Below, one piece after another: positions 8,255 through 16,339 of a stretch of 39,256 nt of DNA. Where the stretch lies: positions 1 through 39,256 of the forward strand of contig CAIXPF010000150.1 of assembly GCA_903921205.1 (NCBI GenBank), written 5' to 3'. Every line of letters starts with the position of its first letter. The stretch's first letter is position 1. The DNA is from an uncultured Acidimicrobiia bacterium (lineage in GTDB: Bacteria; Actinomycetota; Acidimicrobiia; Acidimicrobiales; CAIXPF01). Made by a program: the position numbers and the translations under genes. The notes under the pieces are model-generated. The model did not search any database and was not told the DNA's origin. It saw only the letters and a list, made by a program, of their open reading frames with translations.

Positions 8255-9138
8255 GCGTCGTCTACCAGGTCCGCCACGAGACCCACTACCGCTACGACAG
8301 CGAGGTGTCGCTGGCCCACAACCGGGCGATGCTGACCCCTCGCCGGCTGGTCCACCAACACCTGCTCAGCAGCTCGCTGTCGACCCAGCCCGACACCGGC
8401 TACCGCGACACCTTCATCGACGTGTTCGGCAACACGGTCCAGTCCTTCTCGATCGAACGACCCCATCGTGAGCTGATCATCCTCGCCGAGTCCCTGGTCG
8501 AGGTCCACCCCCGAGCCGGCCAGCTCAGCCTCGGGGGCATCCCACCCTGGGAACACTGCGCCGAGCTGGCCCACGACGATGCGGGACCCGAGCGCATCTT
8601 CTGCCACGACAGCCCCTTCGCCGTCGGCACGCCCGAGATAGCCGCCTACGCGGCCCCCTCGTTCCCGCCGGGCCGCTCCCTGGCCGAGGCGGTGAGCGAT
8701 CTCACCAGCCGGATCCACCGCGATTTCGTCTACCAGCCCGGCGCCACCACCATCGGCACGCCGGCCGCCGAGGTACTGCACCGCCGGGCCGGGGTGTGCC
8801 AGGACTTCGCCCACCTGCAGCTGGCCTGTCTCCGCTCGGTCGGTCTCGCCGCCCGCTATGTCAGCGGCTATCTCGAGACCCGGCCACCGGCGGGTCAGGC
8901 CCGGTTGACCGGTGCCGACGCGTCCCACGCCTGGTGCTCGGTCCGCCAGCTCGACGGGACCTGGCTCGACCTCGACCCGACCAACGATCTGATCGGGCCG
9001 TCCAGCCACATCACCGTGGCCTGGGGCCGCGATTACGGCGACGTGGCACCGATCGCCGGGGTGATCTTCGCCGGGCGGGTCGGCTCGACCTTGAAGGTGG
9101 CGGTCGACATCACCCGGGTCGACGCGCCGGCGCTCTGA
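8251..9138 (+). CDS. Transglutaminase-like cysteine peptidase family protein
   Basis: A 295-residue protein with the bacterial transglutaminase N-terminal beta region (about 1-80, beginning YQVRHETHYRYDSEVSLAHN) and a transglutaminase-like core. The papain-type triad is visible: Cys183 in RAGVCQDFAHLQL, His226 in DASHAWCSV and Asp242 in LDLDPTN. Family members act as peptidases, amidases or transamidases. The GTG start overlaps the previous stop (GTGA), indicating translational coupling. As the last gene of the ATP-grasp/alpha-E operon it probably cleaves or transfers the amide bond made by the ligase, which is an inference from context. No signal peptide is seen, so cytosolic. Confidence 0.92.
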   Translation: MSVVYQVRHETHYRYDSEVSLAHNRAMLTPRRLVHQHLLSSSLSTQPDTGYRDTFIDVFGNTVQSFSIERPHRELIILAESLVEVHPRAGQLSLGGIPPWEHCAELAHDDAGPERIFCHDSPFAVGTPEIAAYAAPSFPPGRSLAEAVSDLTSRIHRDFVYQPGATTIGTPAAEVLHRRAGVCQDFAHLQLACLRSVGLAARYVSGYLETRPPAGQARLTGADASHAWCSVRQLDGTWLDLDPTNDLIGPSSHITVAWGRDYGDVAPIAGVIFAGRVGSTLKVAVDITRVDAPAL

Positions 9139-9162
9139 CGGCCGGGCCGCCCCGGCTCGGCC

Positions 9163-9209
9163 GACCGTGCGACCTGACCGTGCGACCTGACCGTGCGACC
9201 TGACCGTGC
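9163..9209 (+). repeat. 13-bp tandem repeat, 3.6 copies
   Basis: The unit gaccgtgcgacct is repeated exactly at 9163-9175, 9176-9188 and 9189-9201, with a partial copy (gaccgtgc) to 9209. It sits in the 139-base gap after the transglutaminase gene and ends 15 bases before a -10-like TAGCGT. It is noncoding. Confidence 0.9.
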
Positions 9210-9223
9210 AACGCAGCAGCCGT

Positions 9224-9229
9224 TAGCGT
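9224..9229 (+). promoter_or_regulatory. -10-like TAGCGT before enoyl-CoA hydratase gene
   Basis: TAGCGT lies 48 bases before the ATG at 9278, leaving a leader of about 40 bases. The leader contains a small gccggc/gccggc inverted repeat and a G-rich tract near the start codon. The 13-bp repeat array abuts it upstream, over the expected -35 position. Confidence 0.35.
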
Positions 9230-9277
9230 CACCCCGCAGGAAGCCGGCACCACGCCGGCACGGACATCGGGGGCCCC

Positions 9278-10087
9278 ATGGCGTACGACGAGATCCTCTA
9301 CGAACAACGCGGCGACGTGGCCCTGATCACGCTCAACCGTCCCGACAAGCTCAACGCCTGGACCCGTCAGATGCACGGCGAGCTGACCGACGCAGTGCAG
9401 ACGGCCAACGCCGAGCGGGCCGTCGGCGCCATCGTGTTCACCGGGGCCGGGCGGGGCTTCTGCGCCGGTGCCGATATCGGCCGCCAGTTCCAGTCGCGCA
9501 TCGAGTCCACCAAGGAGACCTCCGACGCCGCTGCGCAGGCGCCCAAGGCGACCGAGCCGGAACCCGCCACCAACTGGGTGAACCTGGTGCGGGCCTCCAA
9601 GCCGATGGTGGCGGCGATCAACGGCGCCGCGATCGGCGTGGGGCTGACCCTGACCCTGCCGATGGACCAGCTCGTCGCGGCGCACGACGCCAAGCTGTCG
9701 GCCCGATTCGTGAAGATGGGCCTGGTGCCCGAGCTGGCCAGCTCGCACTTCCTGGTGCAGCGCTGCGGCTGGGGTGCCGCCAGCGACCTGTCGCTGTCGG
9801 GCCGCATCGTCACCGGCACGGAGGCCGCGGCCATGGGCCTCGTCGACCGGGCCTGCCCCGCCGAGGAGGTCCTCGAGGTCGCGCTCGGCCTGGCCGCGGA
9901 CTATGCCGCCAACCCCGATCCGCAGCTGCGCATGATCAAGGACCTGCTGACCCGCAACGGGGCCGGCGTCGACCTCGATGCGGTGCAGCACGCCGAGCTC
10001 AGCGCGCTGTACCAGGCCTATGCCACGCCCGAGCACCATGAGGCGGTTGCCGCGTTCATGGAGAAGCGGGCACCCCGCTTCCGCTGA
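9278..10087 (+). CDS. Enoyl-CoA hydratase/isomerase family protein
   Basis: A 269-residue crotonase-fold protein. Oxyanion-hole segments are visible at GAGRGFCAGADIGRQF and INGAAIGVGLTLTLPMD. An acidic residue in the region of GLVPELASSHFLVQRCGWGAA matches the second catalytic glutamate position. The C terminus has the usual helix with RMIKDLLTRNG. It would act on acyl-CoA in fatty-acid or amino-acid breakdown; the exact substrate and whether it hydrates or isomerises cannot be told. An insert after the first oxyanion loop (TKETSDAAAQAPKATEPEP) lengthens it a little. It stands alone and converges on the S9 peptidase gene. Confidence 0.92.
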   Translation: MAYDEILYEQRGDVALITLNRPDKLNAWTRQMHGELTDAVQTANAERAVGAIVFTGAGRGFCAGADIGRQFQSRIESTKETSDAAAQAPKATEPEPATNWVNLVRASKPMVAAINGAAIGVGLTLTLPMDQLVAAHDAKLSARFVKMGLVPELASSHFLVQRCGWGAASDLSLSGRIVTGTEAAAMGLVDRACPAEEVLEVALGLAADYAANPDPQLRMIKDLLTRNGAGVDLDAVQHAELSALYQAYATPEHHEAVAAFMEKRAPRFR

Positions 10088-10121
10088 GCCGCCCGACCCC
10101 GCCGGACCGCCACGATCGCCG

Positions 10122-10161
10122 CCCGGCCACCGGACCGGCCAGGACCGGTCCGGTGGCCGGG
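10122..10161. terminator. Perfect 17-bp hairpin between convergent genes
   Basis: Arms 10122-10138 and 10145-10161 are exact reverse complements, with a 6-base loop (ccagga). They lie between the convergent enoyl-CoA hydratase and S9 peptidase stops. There is no T run on either side, so this would be a GC-type bidirectional terminator or barrier. The right arm runs into the 8-bp tandem repeat. Confidence 0.6.
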
Positions 10162-10191
10162 TGGCCGGGTGGCCGGGTGGCCGGGTGGCCG
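10153..10191 (+). repeat. 8-bp tandem repeat gtggccgg
   Basis: Four exact copies of gtggccgg (10153-10184) plus most of a fifth, overlapping the right arm of the 17-bp hairpin. Noncoding, in the convergent gap. It may have grown by slippage from the hairpin arm. Confidence 0.85.
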
Positions 10192-10205
10192 ATACGGTGG
10201 GGGCC

Positions 10206-12311
10206 TCAGCTCGGCGGGACCATGCCCAGGCAGCTGCGCAGGAAGTCGAGCTGCAAACGGAGCAGGTTCTCGGCGACCACCTCCTGCGGGGTCATGTGGG
10301 TGACCCCGCTGAGCGGGAGCACCGAGTGTGCCCGGCCTGCAGCCAGCAACGCCGCCGACAGCTGCAACGTGTGGGCCACCACCACGTTGTCGTCGGCGAG
10401 GCCGTGGATCAGCAGCAGCGGTCGCGTCAGCGCCGCGGCGTCCACCAGCAGGCTGGTGCGTTCGTAGTGGTCGGGATACTCTTCGGGATGGCCGAGATAC
10501 CGTTCGGTATAGTGCGTGTCGTAGAGGCGCCAGTCGGTGACCGGCGCGCCGGCCACCGCCGCAGCGAACACGTCGGGACGGCGCATCACCGCCAGCGCGG
10601 CCAGGTAGCCGCCGAAGGACCAGCCACGGATGCCCACCCGGCCGAGGTCGAGACGCTCGTCGTGCGCACCGAGCGCACCGAGCGCCTCGACCTGATCGTC
10701 GAGCACCGGGCCGGCGAGATCGCCCCACACCGCCCGCTCCCACTGTGGACCGCGGGCCGGCGTTCCCCTGCCGTCCACCACGACCACGGCGAAACCCTGG
10801 TCGGCGAACCACTGTGACACCAGGTAGTCCTGGCGGGAACGCGTCACCCGTTGGGCGTGCGGACCACCGTAGGGGTCCATGAGCACCGGATAGGGCGGCT
10901 CGAAGCGCCCGGACCGCGGCAGCAACAACGCCGTGCGCAACTGCCGGTCGCCCAACACGTGAAACTCCACCGCCGGGGTGATCGCCGGCCGCTCGGCATG
11001 CGACGCGATCCGTCCGACGACCGACGTACCGACCCGTACCTCAACCGCCGAGCCGAAGCGGCTCATCGACCGGGTGGCCACCACCAGCACCTCGCCGGCG
11101 GCGCTGCCGCTGTGCACACCCACCCCCTTGGTCAGACGGGCGCAGTCACCCCTCGCCGACACCCGGTACAGGTGCACCTCGGTCGGATCGGTCGACGCGC
11201 TGACCACCAGGTCCTCGCCGAGGGACCCGACCACGGACCGCACCTGCAACCCGTCCGGTGTGAGGGACCGCTCACCGGCCATCACCCGGCGGGCTCCGTC
11301 GCGGTCCTCGACGGTGACGAGGGTGTCGCCCATCCAGCGGGGTGCGCCCGCCACCAGCTCGACCCACTGCTCGTCGGTGATCCGCTGAACCGGCCGGGTG
11401 GCACCCGTGACGACGTCGACGGCCAGCACCTCGACACCGCGCTGGTCGCGGGACTGCACCACCAGGGTCAGTGGCCGGCCCTGCTGCCACACCACGTTGG
11501 CCAGGTACGGGAAGGCCCGACGATCCCATCGGACCCTGACCCGGCTGCCGTCGAGGCCGATCACCGCCAGGCTGACCTCGGCGTTGGCCGTACCCGCCTG
11601 CGGATAACGATGGACCACCGGCTCGCGGTCGGGATGGGCCGGATCGGCGATGTGGAAGCGCACCACGGGCCGGTTGTCGACCCGGGCGACGGCCAGGTGC
11701 CGCCCGTCGGGCGACCACCAGAACCCGCGACTGCGGCCCATCTCCTCCGCCGCGGCGAACTCGGCGAGCCCCCAGCTGACGTCGGGGTCGCGTTCGCCGG
11801 CCAGGAGCCGGTCGTCCTCGTCGAGGGCGACGACCCGCAACGAACGGTCCGACACGTAGGCCACGCGTTCGCCGGCGGGGTCGAGCCGCGGGTCGAACAC
11901 CGCACCGGTGGCCGGCAACGAACGGACCGTCGATCGGGCCACGTCGGCCACGAACAGATGACCGCCGAGCGAGAAGCACGCCCGTTCGCCGCGATCGTCC
12001 ACGGCGTAGGAGGTGATGCCCTCGGCACTCTCCCGGGCCCGCTCCCGGCGGCGCAGCTCGGCCTCGGGCAGCTCGCCGTCGGTGGGATCGCCCAACGCCG
12101 ACGGATCGGCCACCAGCCGTTCCGTACCGGTCCGGATGTCGAGGGCCCACAGACAGGTCAGCGGATCGGTCCCGCTGCGCGAGCGCAGGAACAGCACCCA
12201 TTCGCCGTTGCCGGCGACGGCGAGGTTCCGCGGCTCGCCGAGGCTGAACCGGCGGGTGGCCGCATGCTGGCGGGGAAAGCGGTCACGGCTGGTACGGGTC
12301 CTGGCTGCCAT
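10206..12311 (-). CDS. S9 family peptidase (DPP-IV/prolyl oligopeptidase type)
   Basis: A 701-residue serine peptidase. Residues about 20-440 are a WD-like beta-propeller of the dipeptidyl-peptidase IV N-terminal type, including the paired-Glu helix region FAAAEEMGRSRGFWWSPDG (about 185-203). The C-terminal alpha/beta-hydrolase has DPYGGPHAQRV, the nucleophile Ser565 in GIRGWSFGGYLAAL, Asp640 in HGLADDNVV and His672 in SGVTHM. The Glu pair normally anchors the peptide N terminus, which favours dipeptidyl-peptidase activity. No signal peptide is seen, so probably cytosolic. The start has GAGAGGA 6 bases upstream. It is transcribed alone. Confidence 0.93.
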   Translation of the reverse strand: MAARTRTSRDRFPRQHAATRRFSLGEPRNLAVAGNGEWVLFLRSRSGTDPLTCLWALDIRTGTERLVADPSALGDPTDGELPEAELRRRERARESAEGITSYAVDDRGERACFSLGGHLFVADVARSTVRSLPATGAVFDPRLDPAGERVAYVSDRSLRVVALDEDDRLLAGERDPDVSWGLAEFAAAEEMGRSRGFWWSPDGRHLAVARVDNRPVVRFHIADPAHPDREPVVHRYPQAGTANAEVSLAVIGLDGSRVRVRWDRRAFPYLANVVWQQGRPLTLVVQSRDQRGVEVLAVDVVTGATRPVQRITDEQWVELVAGAPRWMGDTLVTVEDRDGARRVMAGERSLTPDGLQVRSVVGSLGEDLVVSASTDPTEVHLYRVSARGDCARLTKGVGVHSGSAAGEVLVVATRSMSRFGSAVEVRVGTSVVGRIASHAERPAITPAVEFHVLGDRQLRTALLLPRSGRFEPPYPVLMDPYGGPHAQRVTRSRQDYLVSQWFADQGFAVVVVDGRGTPARGPQWERAVWGDLAGPVLDDQVEALGALGAHDERLDLGRVGIRGWSFGGYLAALAVMRRPDVFAAAVAGAPVTDWRLYDTHYTERYLGHPEEYPDHYERTSLLVDAAALTRPLLLIHGLADDNVVVAHTLQLSAALLAAGRAHSVLPLSGVTHMTPQEVVAENLLRLQLDFLRSCLGMVPPS

Positions 12312-12362
12312 GGCGTCCTCTCGGGGCCGGGTTCGTGGCCGGGATCGCCGCCCGGCCCGGCG

Positions 12363-12368
12363 ATGGTA
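12363..12368 (-). promoter_or_regulatory. -10-like TACCAT before S9 peptidase gene
   Basis: TACCAT on the minus strand lies 51 bases before the ATG at 12311, leaving a GC-rich leader that ends in a GAGAGGA ribosome site. No convincing -35. Confidence 0.3.
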
Positions 12369-12434
12369 GCCGCCGTCCCCGCCACCGGTTCCGAGCCGTT
12401 CCCCGCTGCTGGTCAGCCTCGGATCAGCCGTCGG

Positions 12435-14228
12435 TCAGCGGCGGACGGTACCGCGGCGGGCCTGGTCGAGCCAGGACCGGCCAACCGCCACCCGCTTCTG
12501 CAGCTGGACCAGGGTGGCCTCGGTGACCTTGCGGATACCGACCCGACGGTTCAGCTCCGCATTCACCTGGGCGTGGGTCTGGCCGCTCACCAACGCCAAC
12601 TGGGCGACCACCGCAGCGTTGAGATCACGCAGGCGGCTGCGGGCCCGGCGCGGGTCGAGACCGGCGAGCTCGCCGGTCAACCCCGTGGCCGGGTCCGGTC
12701 CCGAGCCGTGGTGCCCGGCGGCACCGGCGCCGGCAGGCCGGTGCACGGGCGCCAACGTCAGCTCGAGCGCCGCGTCGTCCTCGGTCGTCCCGTCACGCTC
12801 GTCGCCGTCGTCGGGGTCGGGGTCGGCATGGTCGTCGAACACCGACGCCTCCTCGACCTCGAGCGGCGTGGCCGACAACGCGGCGAACAGCGACAGCTGC
12901 TCGGCCTCACCGAAGGTGTCGAGCGCAGTGGGATCGGGTGGGCCGTCGAAGGGGGCGTCGACGTCCTCACCACGGCGGCGCAGCGAATGGCGTCGCTGGT
13001 CGGCCAGTTGATGGGCGTAGCTGCGCAGCCGGACGTCGTCGGGGATGAACAGGAACGCCTTCTGGCGGCCCGCCCCGGCGATGGGCTGCCAACGCACCAG
13101 GCGTCCGACGGCCTGGCGGAAGAACAGCTCGGTGGTGGTGTTCGTGGCGAACACCCCGACCCGCAACCGGGGGATGTCCACACCCTCGGAGACCATCCGC
13201 ACCGCCACGATCCACGGCGTGGTGGCCGCAGCGAAGCGGGCGATGCGATCGGAGGCGTCGGGGTCGTCGGAGGTGGCGACCACGGCCTGCGCCCCCAACC
13301 GGTCCCGCAGCAGCGCAGCAATCCCCCGGGCATGGTCGACGTCCATGGAGATGACCAGTCCGCCGGCATCGGGCTGGGCCTTGGCCCGCAGGTTCATCAG
13401 CTCCCGGTTGGCCTGCGTGAGCACCGCCGGCAGCCACTCACCCTCGAGAGACAAGGCGGTGCGCAGACGCTGGTTGGCCAGCGCCCGGGTGAGCGGGTCC
13501 TCGAAGGTCGCCTCGTAGAGCGTCCCGTCGGGGGCGGACCACTCCATGTGCCCACCGACCCGGGGGAAGTAGACCGGCCGCACGACGCGACGGTCGGTCA
13601 GCGCGTCGGCGTAGCCGTACTCGAAGTCGGCCTCCGCCTCCTCGAGCCGGTAGCGGACGAAGGGGATGGCCGAGGTGTCCGAGCGGAACGGCGTCCCCGA
13701 CAACGCCAGGCGCCGGTAGGCGCCCTCGAAGGCGGCGCGCACACCATCGCCCCAGGCCCGCTCGTCGGCCGCATGGTGCAGTTCGTCGAAGATCACCAGG
13801 GCATCGCGTGCCAGCTCGACGAGGGCTGCGGGGTTGGCCGCTACCTGCTGGTAGGTCAACGCCACCCCGTCGACGTCGCCCGGCAGCATCCCCTGCGCGG
13901 CCGCCCATTCGGGCTCGAGGTGCAGGTCGAAGCGGGCTGCGGCGTTCGCCCACTGCACCTTGAGGTGCTGGGTGGGCACCACCACCAGCAGCCGCCGCCA
14001 TCCGGAACGAGCCTGCTCCAGACGCATGGCGGTGAGCGCGAACGTCGTCTTGCCGGCGCCCGGGGTGGCGACCGCGAGGAAGTCGGGGTGTTCGGAGGCC
14101 AGGAAGGCCTCGATCGCCCGCTTCTGCCAGGGACGGAGCTTGACGGAGCGCGACATGGGGGCGTCCATTCTGGCCCGGCGACGCGCCGGAGGCGACGGGT
14201 AGCCCGGTTGGCGTCGTTCGTCCGCCAT
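12435..14228 (-). CDS. DEAD/DEAH-type superfamily 2 helicase
   Basis: About 597 residues. Conserved motifs in order: LRPWQKRAIEAF (Q-like), Walker A TPGAGKTT (about 55-62), VVVPTQHL (Ia), Walker B variant IFDELHH (about 146-152), LSGTPFR (III), then the second RecA domain with VRMVSEGVDIPRLRVG (V) and RQAVGRLVRW (VI). The C-terminal 200 residues are acidic, then helical (RDLNAAVVAQLALVSGQTHAQ). It is likely a nucleic-acid-dependent ATPase in repair or restriction-like processing; its partner is unknown. The start is uncertain: ATGs at 14228, 14168 and 14156 all lack a ribosome site. I used 14228, which stops short of the divergent gene at 14308. Confidence 0.88.
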   Translation of the reverse strand: MADERRQPGYPSPPARRRARMDAPMSRSVKLRPWQKRAIEAFLASEHPDFLAVATPGAGKTTFALTAMRLEQARSGWRRLLVVVPTQHLKVQWANAAARFDLHLEPEWAAAQGMLPGDVDGVALTYQQVAANPAALVELARDALVIFDELHHAADERAWGDGVRAAFEGAYRRLALSGTPFRSDTSAIPFVRYRLEEAEADFEYGYADALTDRRVVRPVYFPRVGGHMEWSAPDGTLYEATFEDPLTRALANQRLRTALSLEGEWLPAVLTQANRELMNLRAKAQPDAGGLVISMDVDHARGIAALLRDRLGAQAVVATSDDPDASDRIARFAAATTPWIVAVRMVSEGVDIPRLRVGVFATNTTTELFFRQAVGRLVRWQPIAGAGRQKAFLFIPDDVRLRSYAHQLADQRRHSLRRRGEDVDAPFDGPPDPTALDTFGEAEQLSLFAALSATPLEVEEASVFDDHADPDPDDGDERDGTTEDDAALELTLAPVHRPAGAGAAGHHGSGPDPATGLTGELAGLDPRRARSRLRDLNAAVVAQLALVSGQTHAQVNAELNRRVGIRKVTEATLVQLQKRVAVGRSWLDQARRGTVRR

Positions 14229-14273
14229 GGCGTTGCGACGATCGACCGGATCCGACGGCGGAGCGCTCGGCCC

Positions 14274-14279
14274 TACAGT
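14274..14279 (+). promoter_or_regulatory. -10-like TACAGT before GYF-RDD gene
   Basis: TACAGT lies 28 bases before the ATG at 14308. A short leader with CAAGGAG as ribosome site follows. Confidence 0.4.
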
Positions 14280-14307
14280 TTCAGGGTCACCCATGCAAGG
14301 AGCCCCG

Positions 14308-15252
14308 ATGGCCAACTGGTACTACGCCGACGGGTCGGAGACCTGCGGCCCGGTGAGCGAGGACGAGCTGCGCGCCATGGCCCGGCGTGGGGAGCTCACC
14401 CCGAACACCTACGTGGTGCCGCAGGGCAACACCCTTTGGGTCCTGCTCGGCAGCGCCGAGACCCGCCTCGGGCTGGTCCGCTCGGCGACGGGCGGCTACG
14501 AACCGGCCGGCGTCACGCCTGCCGGGACAGGGCCGGCGTCGCAGCCCTTCGGCGAGCAGTCCTGGGGCTCCCCGGCGTCGTACCCGACCCCGCAGGACCA
14601 GCCGGGCTGGACCCCACCGGCTCCGCAGGCCCCGCAGGGCCCGACCGGATGGGCTCCGCCGGGCCCCTACGACCAGGGCACCGGCCAGCCGTGGGGGCCG
14701 GCGCAGCCCCAGCCCTGGGGGCCGCCGGTGGCGGGCGCCCCTTGGGGCTATCCCCAGGACGGACCGTGGGCCGCGCCCGCCTACGCCTCCTGGGGCCAGC
14801 GAGCGCTGGCCAAGCTGCTCGACTTCCTCATCCTGCTGGTCCCGACCGCGCTGATCAGCTTCGCGATCGCGGGCAGCGCCATCCGGGACCAGCTGCAAGC
14901 TGCCGATGGCTCCCTCGATTTCACGACGCTCGCCAGCACAGGGAGCATGACGATCGCCAGCATCGTCGCGGGCCTGATCGGCCTGGGCTACTACGCCGCC
15001 TTCAACGGCAAGGGGCAGACCCCGGGCAAACGGGCGCTGGGCATCGTGGTGGTGCGGGTGGCCGGTGACGGGCCGATCGGCACCTCCAAGGGCTTCGCCC
15101 GTCACGTCATCCAGTTCCTCGAGAACGTGCCGCTGCTGTCGATCGTGGTGTTCCCCTTCGTGCTGGTCGACTCCCTGTGGCCGCTGTGGGACGGCCAGAA
15201 CCAGGCCCTGCACGACAAGATCGCCGGCTCGGTGGTGCTGCGGACCCGCTGA
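14308..15252 (+). CDS. GYF_2-RDD membrane protein
   Basis: A 314-residue protein. Residues 1-50 form a GYF_2-like domain (NWYYADGSETCGPVSEDELR ... NTLWVLLG), normally a proline-rich-peptide binding module. Residues 60-155 are a Pro/Gly/Trp-rich linker. Residues 160-314 are an RDD membrane domain: QRALAKLLDFLILLVP, a second segment near 215-233, NGKGQTPGKRALGIVVVR, and a last segment ending LWPLWDGQNQALHDKIAGS. The GYF module could bind proline-rich tails such as those of the RDD protein at 43-708, which is speculation. ATG 14308 has CAAGGAG upstream. The gene is divergent from the helicase gene. Confidence 0.87.
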   Translation: MANWYYADGSETCGPVSEDELRAMARRGELTPNTYVVPQGNTLWVLLGSAETRLGLVRSATGGYEPAGVTPAGTGPASQPFGEQSWGSPASYPTPQDQPGWTPPAPQAPQGPTGWAPPGPYDQGTGQPWGPAQPQPWGPPVAGAPWGYPQDGPWAAPAYASWGQRALAKLLDFLILLVPTALISFAIAGSAIRDQLQAADGSLDFTTLASTGSMTIASIVAGLIGLGYYAAFNGKGQTPGKRALGIVVVRVAGDGPIGTSKGFARHVIQFLENVPLLSIVVFPFVLVDSLWPLWDGQNQALHDKIAGSVVLRTR

Positions 15253-15267
15253 CGGCCTGCAGCCCCC

Positions 15268-15273
15268 TAGCCT
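15268..15273 (+). promoter_or_regulatory. -10-like TAGCCT before small membrane gene
   Basis: TAGCCT ends 10 bases before the GTG at 15284, and no Shine-Dalgarno is visible. It is the longest spacing of the leaderless-type set, so less certain. Confidence 0.3.
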
Positions 15274-15283
15274 GCAGTGCGCT

Positions 15284-15772
15284 GTGACCGTGCTGTTCTC
15301 CCTCGCCTGCTTCGTCCTGGTCCTGTCCGCTGTCATCGGCTACGGCGCGCTGTTCGTGGCCACGGCGATCGGTCCGGCCACCTCGCGGCTCGAACCCGGC
15401 GACGCCTCGGCCGTCGCCCAGGTCACCTACCGGGTGGGAGCACGGCGGCTCGAGACCACCAGTGCCCTGGTCGGTCCGGCGGGACTCGCCGTGGTCGCCA
15501 CCTCCCAGGGCCGACTGTCATGGTCGGCGCCGTGGCTGTGGATCGCGCTGGCCCTGTGGGCCGCCACGGTGGCGGTCCGGCTGGCCGTGGTGCAACCGGC
15601 CCGGCGCTCTGCGCTGGTGATCCTGGGCGGGCTCGCCGGGAGTCGATCCGGTGGCGCGCTGCGCCACGAGCAGCTCGCCACGGTCAGCCGCCGCCTGCTG
15701 CTCGGCGCCCGGGTCTGCATCGTGCTGTTCGTCGCCGCCGTCGCCGTCGTCACCTTCCACCCGGGGGGCTGA
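15284..15772 (+). CDS. Small four-helix integral membrane protein (DUF2269-like)
   Basis: A 162-residue protein with four apparent membrane segments: LFSLACFVLVLSAVIGYGAL (about 3-24), LVGPAGLAVVATS (about 62-75), WLWIALALWAATVAVRLAVV (about 84-103) and VCIVLFVAAVAVVTF near the C terminus. The order and size recall DUF2269-type predicted membrane proteins, but I cannot confirm the family. The GTG at 15284 is the first in-frame start after the RDD gene and removes residues that merely read through the RDD coding region. Function unknown. It lies 31 bases after the RDD gene and may be co-transcribed. Confidence 0.65.
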   Translation: MTVLFSLACFVLVLSAVIGYGALFVATAIGPATSRLEPGDASAVAQVTYRVGARRLETTSALVGPAGLAVVATSQGRLSWSAPWLWIALALWAATVAVRLAVVQPARRSALVILGGLAGSRSGGALRHEQLATVSRRLLLGARVCIVLFVAAVAVVTFHPGG

Positions 15773-15814
15773 CCCCTCGGCAGCGCCCGGCCCGTCAGGC
15801 GGCCCCGGCGGCGA

Positions 15815-16339
15815 TCAGGTCAGCTGGACCCAGCGCGAGCTGGCGGTCGTCAGCTCGCCGCCGTCGTCGTCGACGATGGCCGCGTCGACGAACAGGCTGC
15901 GTCCCTCACGGCGCAGCACCCGGGCCACCGCCGTGACCGGGCCGCGCTGGGAGACCGGACGCCGGAACCGCACCGCCAGCTCGGCGGTCACGCACGGCGC
16001 GTCGGAGGAGCCGTCGGGCAGCCACAGCTGCGCGGCCACCCCGGAGACCTCGTCGAGGATCGTCGTCTGGATGCCGCCGTGGACGATGCCGTCGACCCCG
16101 CACAGATAGGCCGGGACCTCGACGGTGGTGGCGACCCGGTCGTCGTCGAGCAGCCGGAAGCGCAGCTGCAGGCCATGATCGTTGCTCGGACCGCAGCCGA
16201 AACAGTTCCCTACCGACGATCGGCCCGACAGGAAGGTGCCGTCGTCGTAGCGGTACAGGCCCGCCACGTTCGGCTCGGCGCGCAGCGTGTCGCCGCCTGC
16301 GCCCGCGGCCGTGGTTGCGGGGTGATCATGGCCGCTCAT
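15815..16339 (-). CDS. PaaI-like hotdog thioesterase
   Basis: A 174-residue single-hotdog protein. The core contains NCFGCGPSNDHGLQLRF, then CGVDGIVHGGIQTTILDEVSG, the usual PaaI/4HBT active-site helix with the conserved Asp/Glu pair (DE) after the HGG turn, and the C-terminal strand RSLFVDAAIVDDDGG. It would hydrolyse an acyl-CoA thioester in the cytosol; the substrate is not predictable. The two-Cys FGCG motif is common in a subgroup of these proteins. Its ATG overlaps the stop of the M20 peptidase gene (ATGA, 16336-16339), so the two are translationally coupled. Confidence 0.9.
   Translation of the reverse strand: MSGHDHPATTAAGAGGDTLRAEPNVAGLYRYDDGTFLSGRSSVGNCFGCGPSNDHGLQLRFRLLDDDRVATTVEVPAYLCGVDGIVHGGIQTTILDEVSGVAAQLWLPDGSSDAPCVTAELAVRFRRPVSQRGPVTAVARVLRREGRSLFVDAAIVDDDGGELTTASSRWVQLT

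Noticed and set aside
10851-15068. Very long plus-strand open frame (about 1400 codons)
   Set aside because: It is antisense to the S9 peptidase and helicase genes and enters the GYF-RDD gene in the wrong frame. High GC removes stop codons; the translation is low-complexity with no family motifs.
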